Shown in pieces: positions 1-10,539 of a DNA stretch of 64,000 bases. The position numbers and the translations under genes were made by a program. The stretch is taken from assembly GCA_032622095.1 (NCBI GenBank), contig CP136061.1, forward strand, positions 201,494,244-201,558,243, given 5' to 3'. A model generated the notes under the pieces. That model worked only from the letters and a program-made list of their open reading frames with translations. It searched no databases and was not told the origin of the DNA. Source of the DNA: Siphonodentalium dalli. Taxonomy: Eukaryota > Mollusca > Scaphopoda > Gadilida > Siphonodentaliidae. Every line of letters starts with the position of its first letter. Positions within the stretch are counted from its first letter, which is position 1.

Positions 1-147
1 TAGCCACGCAACACCCGATAAGTGTGAATTGCTCAAGAATTCCCAAAACTGGTGAGACCTCGGACCCAAAGGACATCGTAACAACAGCAACAACGGCTAT
101 CGAGAATGTAACCAGACAGTCACATGTCGAGAGTGGCGATGGTGAGG
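1..147 (+). CDS. Type I membrane receptor, partial: extracellular stalk exon
   Basis: Open from the left edge in one frame (first full codon GCC at 3), so the gene starts outside the window. The translation is Thr/Ser-rich and ends in an acidic Gly-rich stretch (ESGDGEGE), typical of a juxtamembrane stalk. It contains two N-glycosylation-like sites (VNCS, ENVT). The frame stops shortly after the exon (TGA near 166). Two donors, gtgagg at 142 and gtgagc at 148, lie 6 bp apart and both leave phase 1, which matches the acceptor of the next exon at 3449. I placed the end at 147. Seen: open frame and donors. Inferred: the stalk role, from the transmembrane exon that follows in phase. The ectodomain family cannot be told from this exon. 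Confidence 0.62.
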
Positions 148-546
148 GTGAGCATAATTGTATATGATATATGACGCCAAACAGTATTTCCACATTTTCA
201 CCTTTCGTTGGAGCGTAGAGATTTGCACCCATATGTGTGTTCTGATTGGGAACTATCGTTGCAAGGCGGTCGTTTCACATCTATCCAATGATTGGCGGTC
301 AATCATTAGTGCTCAATTTATCAAATCATAAATATACGAACACATCTCTTTGCTCCAAAGAAAGCTGTGAATGTGGAAAATATATCAATTTGCAGCACAA
401 ATAAGAGACAAGAAAATGCAAATATACACGCACAGACATATGATTCAAACATTCTCAGAGCAGCGGCCTACATACATGGGTATGTATGTCAGGGCATGCA
501 TGCATGGGGCGGCTAAAACACCAAAAGTAAACTTTAGAGAGGTTGA

Positions 547-863
547 TTGATTGATTGATTGATTGATTGGGGTTTTATGTCGCTTTAGCCACTAAGGCCA
601 TATCACGACATTGTCAGTTTTAATGGTGGAGGAAATCCGCACACTTACGGCTAATCTAACAGTGATTTCAATGGCTGACAAACTCGTCGACCATGTGCGG
701 CAAACCACCGGCCATCGGCAAGTAACTGGCAACTTTCCCAGATAACGATTTCGGGTTACAAAGTCCACGATGGAAACATGTGGATTTGAACCCTTATCGC
801 CAGCGCTGGAAGGCGAAACGGCTTGGAGTTGTACCCCTAACCGATTGAGCCACCGAGGCCCCC
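547..863 (-). mobile_element. tRNA-derived SINE with (CAAT)n tail
   Basis: Read on the minus strand, the element starts GGGGGCCTCGGTGGCTCAAT. It has an RNA polymerase III A box TGGCTCAATCGG (complement of 841-852) and B box GGTTCAAATCC (complement of 782-792), each fitting the consensus. It ends in a CAAT repeat (the attg run at about 546-569). It is flanked by a 12-bp direct repeat, TAGAGAGGTTGA, at 535-546 and 864-875: a target-site duplication showing LINE-driven retroposition. The body is about 317 bp. SINE family not assigned. Confidence 0.85.
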
Positions 864-2224
864 TAGAGAGGTTGAACTGGGAATATTGAACACATGAAGC
901 ATGAAATACTAGTAATTTTAAAATAAGTATTTATTTGCAACATCGAAAAGAAAGCTAAAGTTGTACATATTTAATAAAAGTGGCACATAATTGTATTAGA
1001 ACTTAAGCTGATATAACATCTCAGGACAGTGAACTCAATCTTCACTTTCGGGACATTTTGTAGACATATCATGACATATCAGTTGTTAAGCTCCCATTCA
1101 ACTAGAGCTGACATATTTTGAAAATAAATACACAGAGAGGATATTTACCACGCTTGAACTATTTCCTGATTAGTATGTCAACCAGCCCATTATCTAGCAT
1201 TATTCTATACCACTTGTGTTAGTCTATAGTGGAGCAACTTCAATTATACTAAATTACAGGCACTGATTAGTTTGATGCACTGATGAAAGTTATTTTGTAG
1301 CCATTGATCGTCACATTAATGTTTGAGACATTTGCTTGCTCTTGTTCAATGCACACAATGATCTAAGCTTAAATGCCTTAGTTACATCAAGACAAATTTA
1401 TTTATTTCAATTTTACTTTCTCGATGCTTCTTTCCAAACGGTGTTGGGAAGGAAGTTTTTCACCTCACCGTCCCATATTCATGATATGCACCATGTCGTA
1501 GCTTAAGATCATTTCCATTAAGGCCCATGATATGAGGCCTCAGTAACATAACTATGGTGTTTTTTGCAGTTATAATATGTTTTAAACTGTTATGAATGTT
1601 AAATATGGGCACAAATGGTCTTTAGTAAAAAAAATTGCATGAATTTGTAAACCAAAAAATGCCGCTCGTACAACCCACCCACCCCGGCATACCTTCCTGC
1701 AAATGTTGTATCCCCCCCCGACAATGGTGCTTTGTATATGGGTTGGTTCCAGTCAGAGATGGATTTTGAGAATAACTAAGTTCTACATTATATAGTATCA
1801 TACAAAACGTATTTCAACCATGGACAAGAGTTTGGGTGTATATTTAAGTCCAAAAAGGAAACAACTCTGCAAAGTGGAGTCCACCCAATCTCGAAATTGC
1901 TGGTACATAGGCTCCCATGTTGGTTAATGTTTTCTATGGCGTGGTAATACAGCAGGATTGACCAGAGTATAATGTAAGTGGGGTACTTCATGACTTTACT
2001 TAGAATTTACAACGGTATATCCTTTTTACATGGATTTTACATGGCTTTTACCAGAGTATAGCATTGTCTATCTGACTTTAGTATATTTTACCAGCGTAGA
2101 TCAATGTAAACCATGGTTTACCTGGCTTTACCAGAGTAATTTTACACGGTTTGAGCTATAACTATATTCACAATATCACATTTCTCGGCTGAGGTGTTTT
2201 CTTTCTCTTTGTGGGAATAAGATC

Positions 2225-2680
2225 ATATTTTGTTCGTTAATCAGTGCAAAACAATTGTACCCGGTGTCACACTCAAAAGTGAACAGAATTGGGCAACAGT
2301 ATATTCTTATAAAGAGGCTAAATCCAGAAGTGTTTAAAACCCTATGTAATCACATGTAGCCTCCAATCTGTTATATCAAATGTTAAAAGTCATGGAAAGC
2401 GCGCCTCAGTACGACCGTGCTAACTTTGCCCTAATATCGAGGTAAAACTCTGGTAGAATACTCTGGTAGAATCACACATACTTACATCCTGGTAAAATAC
2501 ATTGGTGCAATACATGGGTGGGAACATTTTACTAGAGTAAAAATACATGGGTGGGTCTACATGCGTATAATATGATGACCATTCACTATAGATGAATTTT
2601 ACCAGAGTAAAATTGTCTGCTTCCAATCACCCTGTTAGGATACCGCATAATTTCAGTGTTTTTACCAGAGTGTTTTTTAT
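2225..2680 (+). repeat. Dispersed repeat rich in ttaccagagt / ggtagaat words
   Basis: The same order of words (…aaatccagaag…, …ggtagaatactctggtagaat…, catgggtgggaaca…, actagagtaaaaatac) recurs at about 50030-50430 in the same orientation. This marks one dispersed family. No coding capacity; ends not defined. Confidence 0.6.
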
Positions 2681-2699
2681 AAGGGTATGGTATATTGAG

Positions 2700-3390
2700 G
2701 GTTATCAGCAATGTGTATTTGGTGTTCAAATACCCTCATACACTTGGGTATTTTAACACCGTAATATACTTGATGGTTTAATATCCTCATACACTTGGGT
2801 GATTTAATACCCTCGTATACCTGGATAATACCGTTGCATACTTTGTGTTTAAATAATACAACACCAAGTATACCAGAATATTACCTAAACTTTTAATACC
2901 CTCGTACACTTTGCTGTTTTAAACCACGGTTTACCGTGGTACACGTCCGATGACCAAGACCATACACCGTGGTATATCAAGGTTTTTGTTATGTACCCCT
3001 GTTTCTGTGGTATTACCATGTTTGTATGCTATGGCCTATGGGTGCTACGGTATACTTGGATAACATTTGTATATTTTGTACCCATGTATAAATGGATATT
3101 TTATTGGTGTTTTAATGCCCTCATATACTTGGTGTTTTAATAACCTCGTATATTTGGATGTGTTAGTACTCACGTATAGTTCGGAAATACCTCAGTATAT
3201 ATGCTTGTTGTTTTAGTACCGTATAATTGGGGGTTTTAACACTCTCGTATACTTGGAGTTTTAATACTAACGTATACTTGGGGTGTTGTAATACCATCGT
3301 ATACTAGTCGGTGTTTTAATACCCTCGTATACTTGTGATTTAATATTGTATACCCAATTATACGAGGGTTAGCACCCAAGTACTTTTCCA
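2700..3390. repeat. Degenerate minisatellite, ~27-30 bp unit
   Basis: Irregular tandem array of units like TTTTAATACCCTCGTATACTTGG, some inverted in sense near the right end (…tatacgagggttagcac). About 20 diverged copies in the 3' part of receptor intron 1. Confidence 0.7.
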
Positions 3391-3448
3391 TATGGGCGTG
3401 CATCTGAACCTGGTTAATGTCTCACTTGTTTTCGTGCTGGTTTTACAG

Positions 3449-3536
3449 GGGCGATAATTGCCGGTGTTGTTTCTTTTCTTGTTGTGACTGCAGCTGCTGT
3501 CATCGTTCTCGTCTTGTTGCTTCGTCGCCGAAAACT
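3449..3536 (+). CDS. Receptor transmembrane exon
   Basis: The exon follows the acceptor ttttacag and ends at the donor CT|gtaagt. In phase 1 it encodes about 24 mostly hydrophobic residues (starting GAIIAGVVSFLVV) followed by the stop-transfer cluster RRRK. This is a classic single-pass transmembrane helix encoded by its own exon. The entry phase agrees with both donors of the exon ending at 141/147, and the exit phase (2) agrees with the acceptor at 7365. The exon is short, so it does not stand out as an ORF. It joins the stalk and tail exons into one type I receptor. The topology is inferred from the charge distribution: basic residues on the tail side. Confidence 0.72.
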
Positions 3537-4696
3537 GTAAGTTATTGCCATGTTGTAAACTAATAAGAAAGGATATAGGCTTAATTTGTATTTGTCACAT
3601 AATTAGCCATAAACCAGGCCTAACACACGTGTATTATCGGCACGCGCAGTGACGTAAGGTAGCAGTACACGATTTATCGGATTGTAGGGGGTATGAAAAA
3701 TAGAAAAATAAGTATCGGGGGCCATAACAGCCAGTGTAGCCTGTGTTAAATGTGTCATTACTTGTTTGAAGGTTTAATTATTTTACAAAACTGGGAAAGT
3801 TCACATAAAAGGTGAACAATGTGGATACGCAACAGGATTTTCGTATTCAGTGAAGGCCAACTCTGTTTTATTGGTTATGGGAAAATAGCCCGATTTCTCT
3901 ACCCTGATTTCGGTCATCTGCGCTTGCTAGACATTATTTTTCCAATTGATACGATAACTTTTTTTCTATTTCAAATATTTCTCAGTTCTAACATAGCTCT
4001 ATCGGATGGAAGAAGCTTATTTACTGACAATCGCTCTGTCAATTCAAAATGGTCCTTTTGAGTAAAAAGATTGTCAAAATTTAGCGTTTTGTGTGTGCAA
4101 ACCAAGGGGCATAACTCAATGAACAGTTTTACAAAGAAGCTAAAGTACAGACATATGATTACACCTACATTTTCTGTCGAAGCTGAAACATGCTTGATGG
4201 GACCTATGCCAACGATACTGGCTCAGCATATATTTGAAATACAGTACCACCCCGCTCCCAGGTTGGCCAAAATTGCTGGAAATCGTGTATTGCTACCTAA
4301 GAGTTATCAATGTCAATGTCGGAACTTTATTATTATGTTATAATTAGAATATAATTATGATATACATTTTGTGTTGTGTTATTTAGTGTTGACTGTGAGA
4401 TAAACATGGGTGATAAGGGTGGTTGAACAATTTTGTCAACACGAAAAGACACATTGAGAATGGAACTATATTTTTTCTTGAAGGTGTCTTCACTTCCTCT
4501 GTGGTTGTGATAAGGAAATCAATGTTAATTTCCTTTAAATCCAGCCGTTTCGAGATGGTCTTTCCTTGCTAAAAATGTGATTATGTGATAAAATGGATCT
4601 CAAATTCGTCGGAATTATATTGGAAATTTATTAACCTCGTTCACTTAATTCGCTAAAGCTCGGCTCGAATCGAATATTCCATATCAAACGTATTAC

Positions 4697-4872
4697 CTCG
4701 CGGCCATTTTGGATCCACCATGCAGGTCCGGTTTCGTGGTTTTACTTAACTTCCCATATATGGAAGTCATGAATAATTCAAAAGCTCCATATATGGAAAT
4801 GCTACTCCAAAACTTTGACATGTAGCACTGAAACCACGGAACCGGACCTGGTGGATCCAAAATGGCCGCGAG
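4697..4872. mobile_element. Foldback MITE, ~45-bp inverted termini
   Basis: The left arm CTCGCGGCCATTTTGGATCC… is matched by the reverse complement of the right end (…GGATCCAAAATGGCCGCGAG). The arms run about 45 bp to the CCGGTTTCGTGGTTT region. An inner tccatatatgga pair is also inverted. A target-site duplication was not identified. Confidence 0.75.
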
Positions 4873-5048
4873 TCAGTGATAGGGCATACATAGCGCACTC
4901 GGTTAATAAATTTCGTATATAATTGCGACTTATTAGAGATCCTTTATATTTGGTTTTCAATTAAGATACATGTACAATTACCACTTGCGCTGTCCTCTGT
5001 AATTTTGACTTATAGTAATATATGCGAGATGGCATTGGTGTGCCTATA

Positions 5049-5574
5049 CACTCTTAGAACAAATGTGTATAAATACTACACAAAATGTGTTACATTTGAT
5101 CTTAAACAAAATTGTGTAGAAATGACACATGACATATAATTATTAAATGTGTCGGTGGAATATCATCAACGTTGAATATAATTGAATATGTGAGTGTATC
5201 ATAGTTATTAGATGAAATGTGTTCTATTGGAGACACAAAACTCGTAAAGGCTATAACAGAACAAACAATTGGCAGCAGCTTTAAACTTTGTTATACACTA
5301 TATTTGTGTAAAAACTGAACAACACATAATTGTGTAGCACAAAGTTTTAAAGCAGCTGCCAATTTGTTATTATGGTAGCTTTTTCGAGGTTTATGTCTCA
5401 AATAGAACATATATCATCTATTAAATATAATATACTTACATATTCTTCACTCATATTCAATGTTGAGAAAATTCCAACGACACATTTATGTCATGTTGTA
5501 TTTCTACACAATTTTGTTTAAGATCAAATGTAACACATATTGTGTAGTATTTATACACATTTGTTCTAAGAGTG
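5049..5574. mobile_element. Full-length hairpin MITE, TA target duplication
   Basis: The termini CACTCTTAGAACAAATGTG and its reverse complement are flanked by TA on both sides (5047-5048, 5575-5576). Complementarity continues almost through the entire element: the ggcagcagctttaaacttt region near 5270 pairs with the aaagttttaaagcagctgcc region near 5340. The 526 bp therefore form one long imperfect hairpin. The TA duplication suggests Tc1/mariner-type mobilisation. No ORF. Confidence 0.85.
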
Positions 5575-5954
5575 TACCTTATCGCTAGAATTTTGTTTAA
5601 TACATACATTCATTCATTCATAAAATCGTGCAGTCGTGTTTGTCTATTATATAATGTTAGCTCCGAGAAGAATGAACTATAACACCCAGAACCGTGTTCA
5701 TTTACTTTATTTTTAAACGATATTGCATTGAAGTATAGACTATAGTTGAACACATTTTCTGAACTTTCTACAAATGAGTAAATGTGCTCGTTCTTATGAT
5801 GTCCGCCGATATACTATCTATAGAGAGGTTTCGCAAATTCATGCTTATATACAACTACCATTTACGAATAATGTGGGCTCCCTGTGCGTTAACACCAAAA
5901 CTCGTTCAGTCAAGAGAAATGCATGCCACTGTTTCCATAAAATATGAAATTTAA

Positions 5955-6496
5955 AGGGTACTAGCTCTGCGCCATTTTCAATAAATTCCCGGTAATAACA
6001 ACGATCTAATATCAATAATATGTACAAAACTAAGTAATTTGAGTCGAAGATGTATTCTGTAAACGTTCAAGTTAATATGTTATCTTATATTCAAAGTTAA
6101 TAATTTGATTTATGGCTGGAGCTATAAATTAAATTACGAATTTCCGTGTACAAGACGTAATCAAATTAATTGATGTATAGTGGATTGGACAACGTGTGGC
6201 ACACCTGATCGTGTAAAATATTATATGTTGATACGGGCGTAATGTCAAGCCACTCATTGACTGGTGACTATATAATACATTAAATGAGATAATGGGACTT
6301 GTATACATAATTATAATATAACATTTCTTTGATACATTTGCTTGAAAACTTACTCGACAACGACAATTTGTATTTTCGCATTCCGGCTAATCTGTTATCC
6401 GTAACTTAACTCAACAGACTAAGACTTTCAAATAATGGAAATATTGTTACCTTATTCTATGACTCAGACACTATCGAAACAAACAACAGCATCCCT
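5955..6496 (+). mobile_element. TTAA-type MITE (family C), copy 1
   Basis: Flanked by TTAA at 5951-5954 and 6497-6500, with termini AGGG…CCCT. A second copy in reverse orientation lies at about 61342-61877 (shared: the gtgtacaagacgtaatcaaat and ttgcttgaaaactt regions, among others). Precise TTAA duplication with CCCT-type ends is typical of piggyBac mobilisation. No transposase inside. Confidence 0.8.
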
Positions 6497-6738
6497 TTAA
6501 ACTACGAAGTCTGCCTCTTGCGTGGATGCTTACCAGCGTTCGATTTTCTTAACTGTATTTTTAGAACTACATACATGTATACAGATATAATTATAGCAAA
6601 CATTGTTATTTTCGAAACCACTATTAACATAACAGCAAATGAGTTAAAAGTAAACATTTCCAATTAATGTCATATCATGTAATGTGCATGTGCAGTGCAT
6701 TCGATAATCATGTATGATGATGCAGTAACAGTTATTGA

Positions 6739-6980
6739 TTAAAGGTTCTCAATCCGATCAGAGGGTCCTATATTACTATTTATCTGGCTTTGGGGGTAAA
6801 AAATATTTGATTCGAGTCGAGGAACCCACCCATCAAAGCTCAGAGTGATTATATATATCGATTTTTTAAATCTATTAATTTTCGGAAATGTGTCCCAATA
6901 GTTAGCAGAAACACGTGATCAAAACAGACAAATTGCGGGTGCAAGATGGATAACTCTAAAATCAAGTGGTTATTATTGTT
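6739..6980 (+). mobile_element. TTAA-type MITE (family A), 3'-truncated
   Basis: Starts TTAAAGGTTCTCAATCCGAT, then the family block ggctttgggggtaaaaaatat and gagtcgaggaaccc. Similarity to the full copies at 9799 and 16322 ends after ggataactctaaaatcaagtgg, so the 3' half is missing. Confidence 0.75.
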
Positions 6981-7364
6981 AATGTCTATTGACCAATTTT
7001 TGAACGGAGAGTTCCATGCAGATCTCCGGAGCAACAGTTATACGTGAATTTAAGCGTTGTTCGGGAACTAAAGCAAGCATATCGTCAAACAGCCATAACA
7101 TTTTACTCGCGGGTCGCTGCTATGTAAATTGTCATGCAGTTTTGCCATGAATCTATTGTTGAGAATTTTTTCTCAAATCAGCTGCACAAATTACAAAACT
7201 TGATCTACTTTTGAAAAATAAATAAAACATGTATTAATTCCAATATCGCAGCAAGTGACCCCAGAAACATTTGTAACTTTTTCTCCAGAGATTTGCATGG
7301 AATCCCCATTCAAATTTTTAAAGTAAAGTCTGGACATCGTCCTTATATTTTCTAACACCAACAG

Positions 7365-7926
7365 GAAACAAAGACGCGGTCCACCAGACAAAGCGTGTCC
7401 GCCCCGACCGGCATCTGCAATATCGCTCTCAAGAATAAGCAAACGACATCCAGGAATGGAGCACGCAAGGCCAGAATCGACAGAAAACGTATTGCAGGAT
7501 GGCACCGATGTTATGAATATAGTTCAACCAATGGGCGAGTATGCAGATCTAAGTGGGGATAACTTATTTGATCCCTACAACATGGCCGACGACCCTCAAG
7601 TAACCACAATGGACAGTATGCTGCACGCACGTGTAGAACGCCAAGGAGATACCAAGAGAGATACTGGTCAATCTGAAAACGAGGCGGAAGAAACGGTTGG
7701 TAATATTACAGCAACGGACATAACACATGTAATAGTTGAACAGACTGGCGATGAGTATGCGTTGGTAAACAAACTCGACACCTCAGCAAGAAAAGGCAGC
7801 AACATGTCTGATGTCTCTGATGAATTTTCTTGTTATTCGAACGCGGCCGATGTGTTTGAGCAGCAACCGCAAATAGGAACGAGAGAATACAGTTATAGCC
7901 AACTACAATACAACACGAAGGATTGA
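7365..7926 (+). CDS. Receptor cytoplasmic tail, terminal exon
   Basis: The acceptor is tctaacaccaacag, and the first base completes the Leu codon begun at 3535-3536. The exon runs open to TGA at 7924-7926 and gives about 187 residues. It starts basic (KQRRGPP), then becomes acidic and Ser/Thr-rich. Tyrosine motifs are visible: EYADL, DEYALV and EYSYSQL, each with a Yxx(L/V) core, plus FDPYN. Such motifs recruit SH2 proteins in known receptors (ITIM-like and MEGF/Draper-like families); function here is inferred. The spacing does not make a canonical ITAM. The ATG at 7456 is internal and not the start. No AATAAA lies between the stop and the MITE at 8132; candidates are at 8947-8952 and 9236-9241, so the 3'UTR may run through inserted elements. 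Confidence 0.68.
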
Positions 7927-8187
7927 GTTTGTTGCACACGAACCCTTCTTTACTGAACACGGCTGTGTTTGGTGTATATAATCACGACCGTTTGGGGAAA
8001 TTACATCTGTATGGTGTATGTGTCCCTCCCTGCACGTTATTTCAGTACAATGTATTTGTTTATGCAGTTAACACCAAAGAGAGTTCGAAGACAAATTCCA
8101 TCTTCGAACGTTTCGGTTATAAGTTATAAACTTAAAGGCCCCCTTAATTTTCGAACCTCTAAAACACATTATAAAAAATATGTGCCA

Positions 8188-8885
8188 TCTACTATATATT
8201 TTGAGACTTCCGTATATATGTATATATGTGTGTGTGTATATACTTTATAGAATCGAAAACGCCTGCACCGATTGAGACCAAACTTCCTATCTAAGGGTAA
8301 AATCCCACGGGAATGGTCAACGTCGCAATTTGGACAAGCTCGGAGCACTCATTCTCCACTCCCATGACAGCAAACGGCACTTCGGGGGGGGATTAAGGCA
8401 TCAACGATCTTTATATTGACCATATTTGGAGATGTTAAACGGTTACCCATGCATACGAAACTACGGATGCAAAACGCGAAATGCATTTATCTCGATTAAA
8501 AAGGCAGAATTAACGTGTTGTGTGATTCTTATGTCTGTCGTTCATAGGAACGGGGGAAATTTTCAATCATACCTCTTTTAGGGACGGGTACTGCGTGTTG
8601 TGTGAAAACAAAAAATGCGTGTTGTGTGACTCTTATGTCTGTCGTTCCTAGGCACAGGGGAAATTTTCATCGGGTCAGTTTTTCCGCCCGATGTACCTTA
8701 AATCATACCTCTTTTAGGGACGGGTACTGCGTGTTGTGTGATTCTTATGTCTTCTTCACCTTAATCGGGTAAAATAAGGTCTAATCGGGTAAAATATTGA
8801 AAAACCAAAAATATTTAAATTAAAAAATTAATTAAAAATTGTCATGTTTCTGACGAACGCCGCCAGTGGCGGGCTAACCTGCTAG
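8188..8885 (+). mobile_element. Non-autonomous Helitron
   Basis: Starts TCTACTATATATTTTGAGAC and ends CTAG, with a short GC hairpin CCGCCA-G-TGGCGG about 11 nt before the end. It sits between A (8187) and T (8886), the Helitron A^T target rule, with no target duplication. The homologous sequence near 52211/52212 (minus strand) is uninterrupted gtgcca|tattatata, which is the empty site. Internal repeats include a twice-seen 'cgtgttgtgtga…cttatgtct' block. No Rep/helicase ORF: 698 bp and non-coding. Confidence 0.88.
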
Positions 8886-9798
8886 TATTATATAACATTT
8901 TGAAAGAGGAAGCTCCAATACATTGTATTATCAACTTGTTCTGTGTAATAAACTGTGAACATGTTGTTTATGTTGATGTACTGACGTGTGTTCTGTGCTT
9001 AAGTTTCATATGGATTGTTCTGCAAAGTCTATTATTTTGAATGGCATTGGAATAGCTCGATATCTTAGGGTGCGTTTACATTGGTGTATATCTGCATACA
9101 TAACTGTGTGAGGTCTTGTATCGCGGATTACTGTGATCACAACATGATAACTGGTAGTGAACGTGCGCTCATCAGTACACATAATAACAGGTAATGGACA
9201 ATTCACTACGCGATCGCATCAGTTTAGACCAGACAAATAAATGAATCATGCACTAACAGCAGACCAAAACTATTTAGTCTATGGCAATCATGGATGTCCC
9301 TATAGGGCCCACGTTGGGGGGGGGGGTCACATTGGAATTTCCAACTGCACCCGTCCTCTTGAACCAGACCAATCCCACGAGTTTTAAACTACAAGAACAA
9401 TCTCAACATAGTGTTGGTGTGAAATTCCAACAAATGTTATGTCAGGTATGAAATTTCCAACTGTTGAAAACATTTACCAAAGTTTGGGTTGCCACGTCCC
9501 TGGTGTCGCATAAGCATCATTGTCCATAGATTCAGTCGGTCGAGTAGACCGAATCTACGACAAGCATGCAGAAACACGACGCACAATTTCAGAAAGCGTT
9601 GACGCCGTACAATGTGTCACTCTGCGATACCTGGCTTCTGGTTGCGAACTGAGTTTTTTTTTTTATTTCTGATTCAGCAATATGCAAAATCGTCCCAAAT
9701 GATTTCTCGACCACATACCAAGTACTTAAATGTGATCGCATTCACGATACATATGATGCCATGGACTAGTTTGCATACTTGGGTTGAACAAACAAAGA

Positions 9799-10216
9799 TT
9801 AAAGGTACTCTATTCGATTAAATTACTATTTCTTTGGCTTCGGGGGTAAAAATTATTTCGAGAGTCGATGAACCTACACATCAAAGCTCATAGTGAACAG
9901 ATATCGATTTTTGAAGTGTGTTATTTCTATTGTTTGTGGCACAGAAACACGTCGTCAAATGGATGGTCACGGTCAAAATTTCGGATGAAGGTGGATAACT
10001 CTAAAAACAGGTGATAATACGGCCATATTTCGTTGAACAAAATGTTGATAAATAACACGTTTTGGGAAATTTTATACCATAGTTGACAGTGGTTAGCATT
10101 ATTTTGATGCAATTAATCGATTCTGATAACTAAAGCGTATTTTGAAGGAATGTTGTTGTTGTTGCTGTTGTATCTTGATGATATGGGGACCCTCTGATCG
10201 GATTGAGTGCCTTTAA
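9799..10216 (+). mobile_element. TTAA-type MITE (family A), full length
   Basis: Begins TTAAAGGTACTCTATTCGAT and ends ATCGGATTGAGTGCCTTTAA, with TTAA at both edges. Contains the family landmarks ggcttcgggggtaaaaa, ggataactctaaaaa and a ttg/gtt microsatellite near 10150. Nested inside the 5.2-kb TIR element, so younger than it. Confidence 0.82.
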
Positions 10217-10370
10217 GCATATACATATCAAGCCCCAGTACGATTAATCAAATCCGATTTGCATGTCGCAATGCCTCGGTGTTGACCGTGGCTTATAACG
10301 GGTATGGTTTTTGCCCACACGAAGGAATACCGTCTTCTTTCTGTGTGCAGTTCTGTATATAGTCGTTTAC

Positions 10371-10490
10371 ACTCAAGGGCGGATCCAAGGGGGGGGGGCA
10401 GAGCCAGAGCAAGGAATTTTTGCGAGCTGTCCTGGCGCCATTTGTCTCGGGCGCCCGAAGATTCCGCACTGAATATTGATAACGTGCATG
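10371..10490 (+). repeat. GGCGGATCC-type dispersed repeat
   Basis: Caagggcggatccaagggggg… followed by …gggcgcccgaag and cactgaatatt. The same landmarks recur at 12713-12870. A related terminus, 'ggatccgccactg', stands inverted at about 14224-14237. Confidence 0.5.
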
Positions 10491-10539
10491 CAAATACAGT
10501 AGTTTACATGTTTTCATTACTGAAACGTATAGTTTTTAG

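Larger units (their letters stand above)
142..3448 (+). other. Receptor intron 1
   Basis: The intron lies between the stalk and transmembrane exons. It holds the SINE (547-863), a dispersed repeat (2225-2680) and a minisatellite (2700-3390). I see no gene or clear repeat in 876-2224 apart from scattered ttaccagagt-type words that belong to the dispersed repeat. Confidence 0.55.
3537..7364 (+). other. Receptor intron 2
   Basis: GT-AG bounded, 3.8 kb, occupied by four inverted-repeat elements (4697-4872, 5049-5574, 5955-6496, 6739-~6980). The stretch 3540-4690 holds two small ORFs with no recognisable product and a 'ggggcataactc' type motif common in invertebrate repeats. 6980-7364 shows nothing clear. 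Confidence 0.55.

Noticed and set aside
7191-7505. Minus-strand ORF of 104 codons over the receptor tail exon
   Set aside because: It is antisense to a phase-matched exon and has no domain or splice logic.
8408-8760. Possible gene exons in the Helitron
   Set aside because: Only repeated non-coding blocks (cgtgttgtgtga) are present; no open frame of note.
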